Shown here: piece by piece, positions 14,978 through 15,466 of the stretch
Numbering within the stretch: position 1 is the stretch's first letter
Layout: each line of letters opens with the position of its first letter
Origin: an uncultured Neisseria sp.
GTDB taxonomy: Bacteria > Pseudomonadota > Gammaproteobacteria > Burkholderiales > Neisseriaceae
Direction of reading: 5' to 3'
Length of the DNA: 15,466 bases
NCBI GenBank assembly: GCA_927911515.1
Contig: CAKMQH010000011.1
Location: 1-15,466 of the forward strand
Program-made: the position numbers and the translations under genes
The notes under the pieces: model-generated
Seen by the model: only the letters and a program-made list of their open reading frames with translations
Told to the model about the DNA's origin: nothing
The model's database searches: none

Positions 14978-15466
14978 ATGGCCAATACATTGCACCCTTT
15001 ATACTATAACGTAGCAAACAATGAATCCGTCGTCATTAAAGGCACGACCCGTGATGACGTTTTATATGGCAGTCTCGGACATACTGTATTCTACGGCGGC
15101 TTAGGCAACGATATTTATCACAGTAAAAACGCAGGTGACACTATCGTTGAATATGGATATGAAGGCAACGATACGGTTTATGCTGATACGGACTTTACCT
15201 TACCTACACACGTCGAAAACCTGACACTGACAGGCTACGGTAACCACTACGGTTTCGGTAACAACTCAAATAACACCCTAATAGGCAACAACGGTAACAA
15301 CCGCTAAGCGGTGGGCGTGGAAGTGACACGCTACACGGCATTGGACGGTAACGATCTGCTGATGGGCGGCGATGATCGCGACTATCTTTACGGAGGTAGC
15401 GGAATGACGTTCTACAAGGCGGCGAAGGAAACGACCTGCTCGATGGCGGATACGGCAACGACATCA
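14978..15466 (+). CDS. Second tandem RTX-type calcium-binding protein (5' part, several indels, runs off right edge)
   Basis: A paralogue of the gene before it: the ATG at 14978 has AAGGAG eight bases upstream, and the protein begins MANTLHPLYYNVANNESVVI against MANTLHSLPGNAANNKPVVL. The raw frame stops at 15307 within GNNR|LSGG. Three indels explain the rest: a missing T at 15305, an extra T at 15341-15342 and a missing base at 15403-15404. Undone, it reads LSGGRGSDTLHGMDGNDLLM, then DDRDYLYGGSGNDVLQGGEG to the edge, the same nonapeptide order as module 1 of the first gene. The ATG at 14918 is in frame, but the matching ATG in the first copy is followed by a stop, so 14978 is preferred. Confidence 0.85.

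Overview
The window looks like chromosomal DNA of a commensal Neisseria. The evidence is many copies of a 12-base DNA uptake sequence in the dialect AGGTCGTCTGAA (known from N. mucosa and related commensals, unlike ATGCCGTCTGAA of the meningococcus and gonococcus), a short Correia element, and proteins that read as typical Neisseria orthologues (GuaB, Eno, FtsB, TtcA, HpnD/HpnE). Species cannot be fixed by eye.

Layout. 1-1400: a minus-strand hpnD-hpnE pair (squalene/isoprenoid type; hpnE runs off the left edge) behind a good promoter. 1507-2930: a secreted Sel1-repeat protein and a secreted DUF4124 protein, converging on a shared bidirectional terminator. 3061-4632: guaB (IMP dehydrogenase) with an extended -10 promoter and an uptake-sequence hairpin at its end. 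4656-6330: a secreted WG-repeat protein, a Correia element and an AT-rich orphan gene, all accessory in look. 6781-8482: eno-ftsB. 8732-9746: ttcA. 10102-12243: an adhC-fghA formaldehyde detoxification operon behind a MerR-type promoter. 12312-15466: two tandem genes for RTX-type calcium-binding proteins built almost wholly of glycine/aspartate nonapeptides, with about 190 bases of shared upstream DNA at an exact 2474-base period; the second is cut by the window end.

A property that dominates the annotation: about sixteen single-base gains or losses, nearly all in runs of one base, interrupt hpnD, sel1, guaB, the WG gene, the orphan gene, ttcA, fghA and both RTX genes. Removing them restores continuous proteins, several at a length I recall for the family (GuaB 487, TtcA 319, FghA 275 residues). 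Two uptake-sequence copies carry the same kind of indel. Because core genes are hit as often as accessory ones, I read this mainly as sequencing or assembly error, not gene decay. I therefore give the reconstructed gene spans and state each indel position.

The most interesting biology is the tandem repeat-only RTX pair and the way a Haemophilus-like adhC-fghA segment, free of uptake sequences, sits between a terminator module and an RTX upstream module that are directly joined in the second copy.
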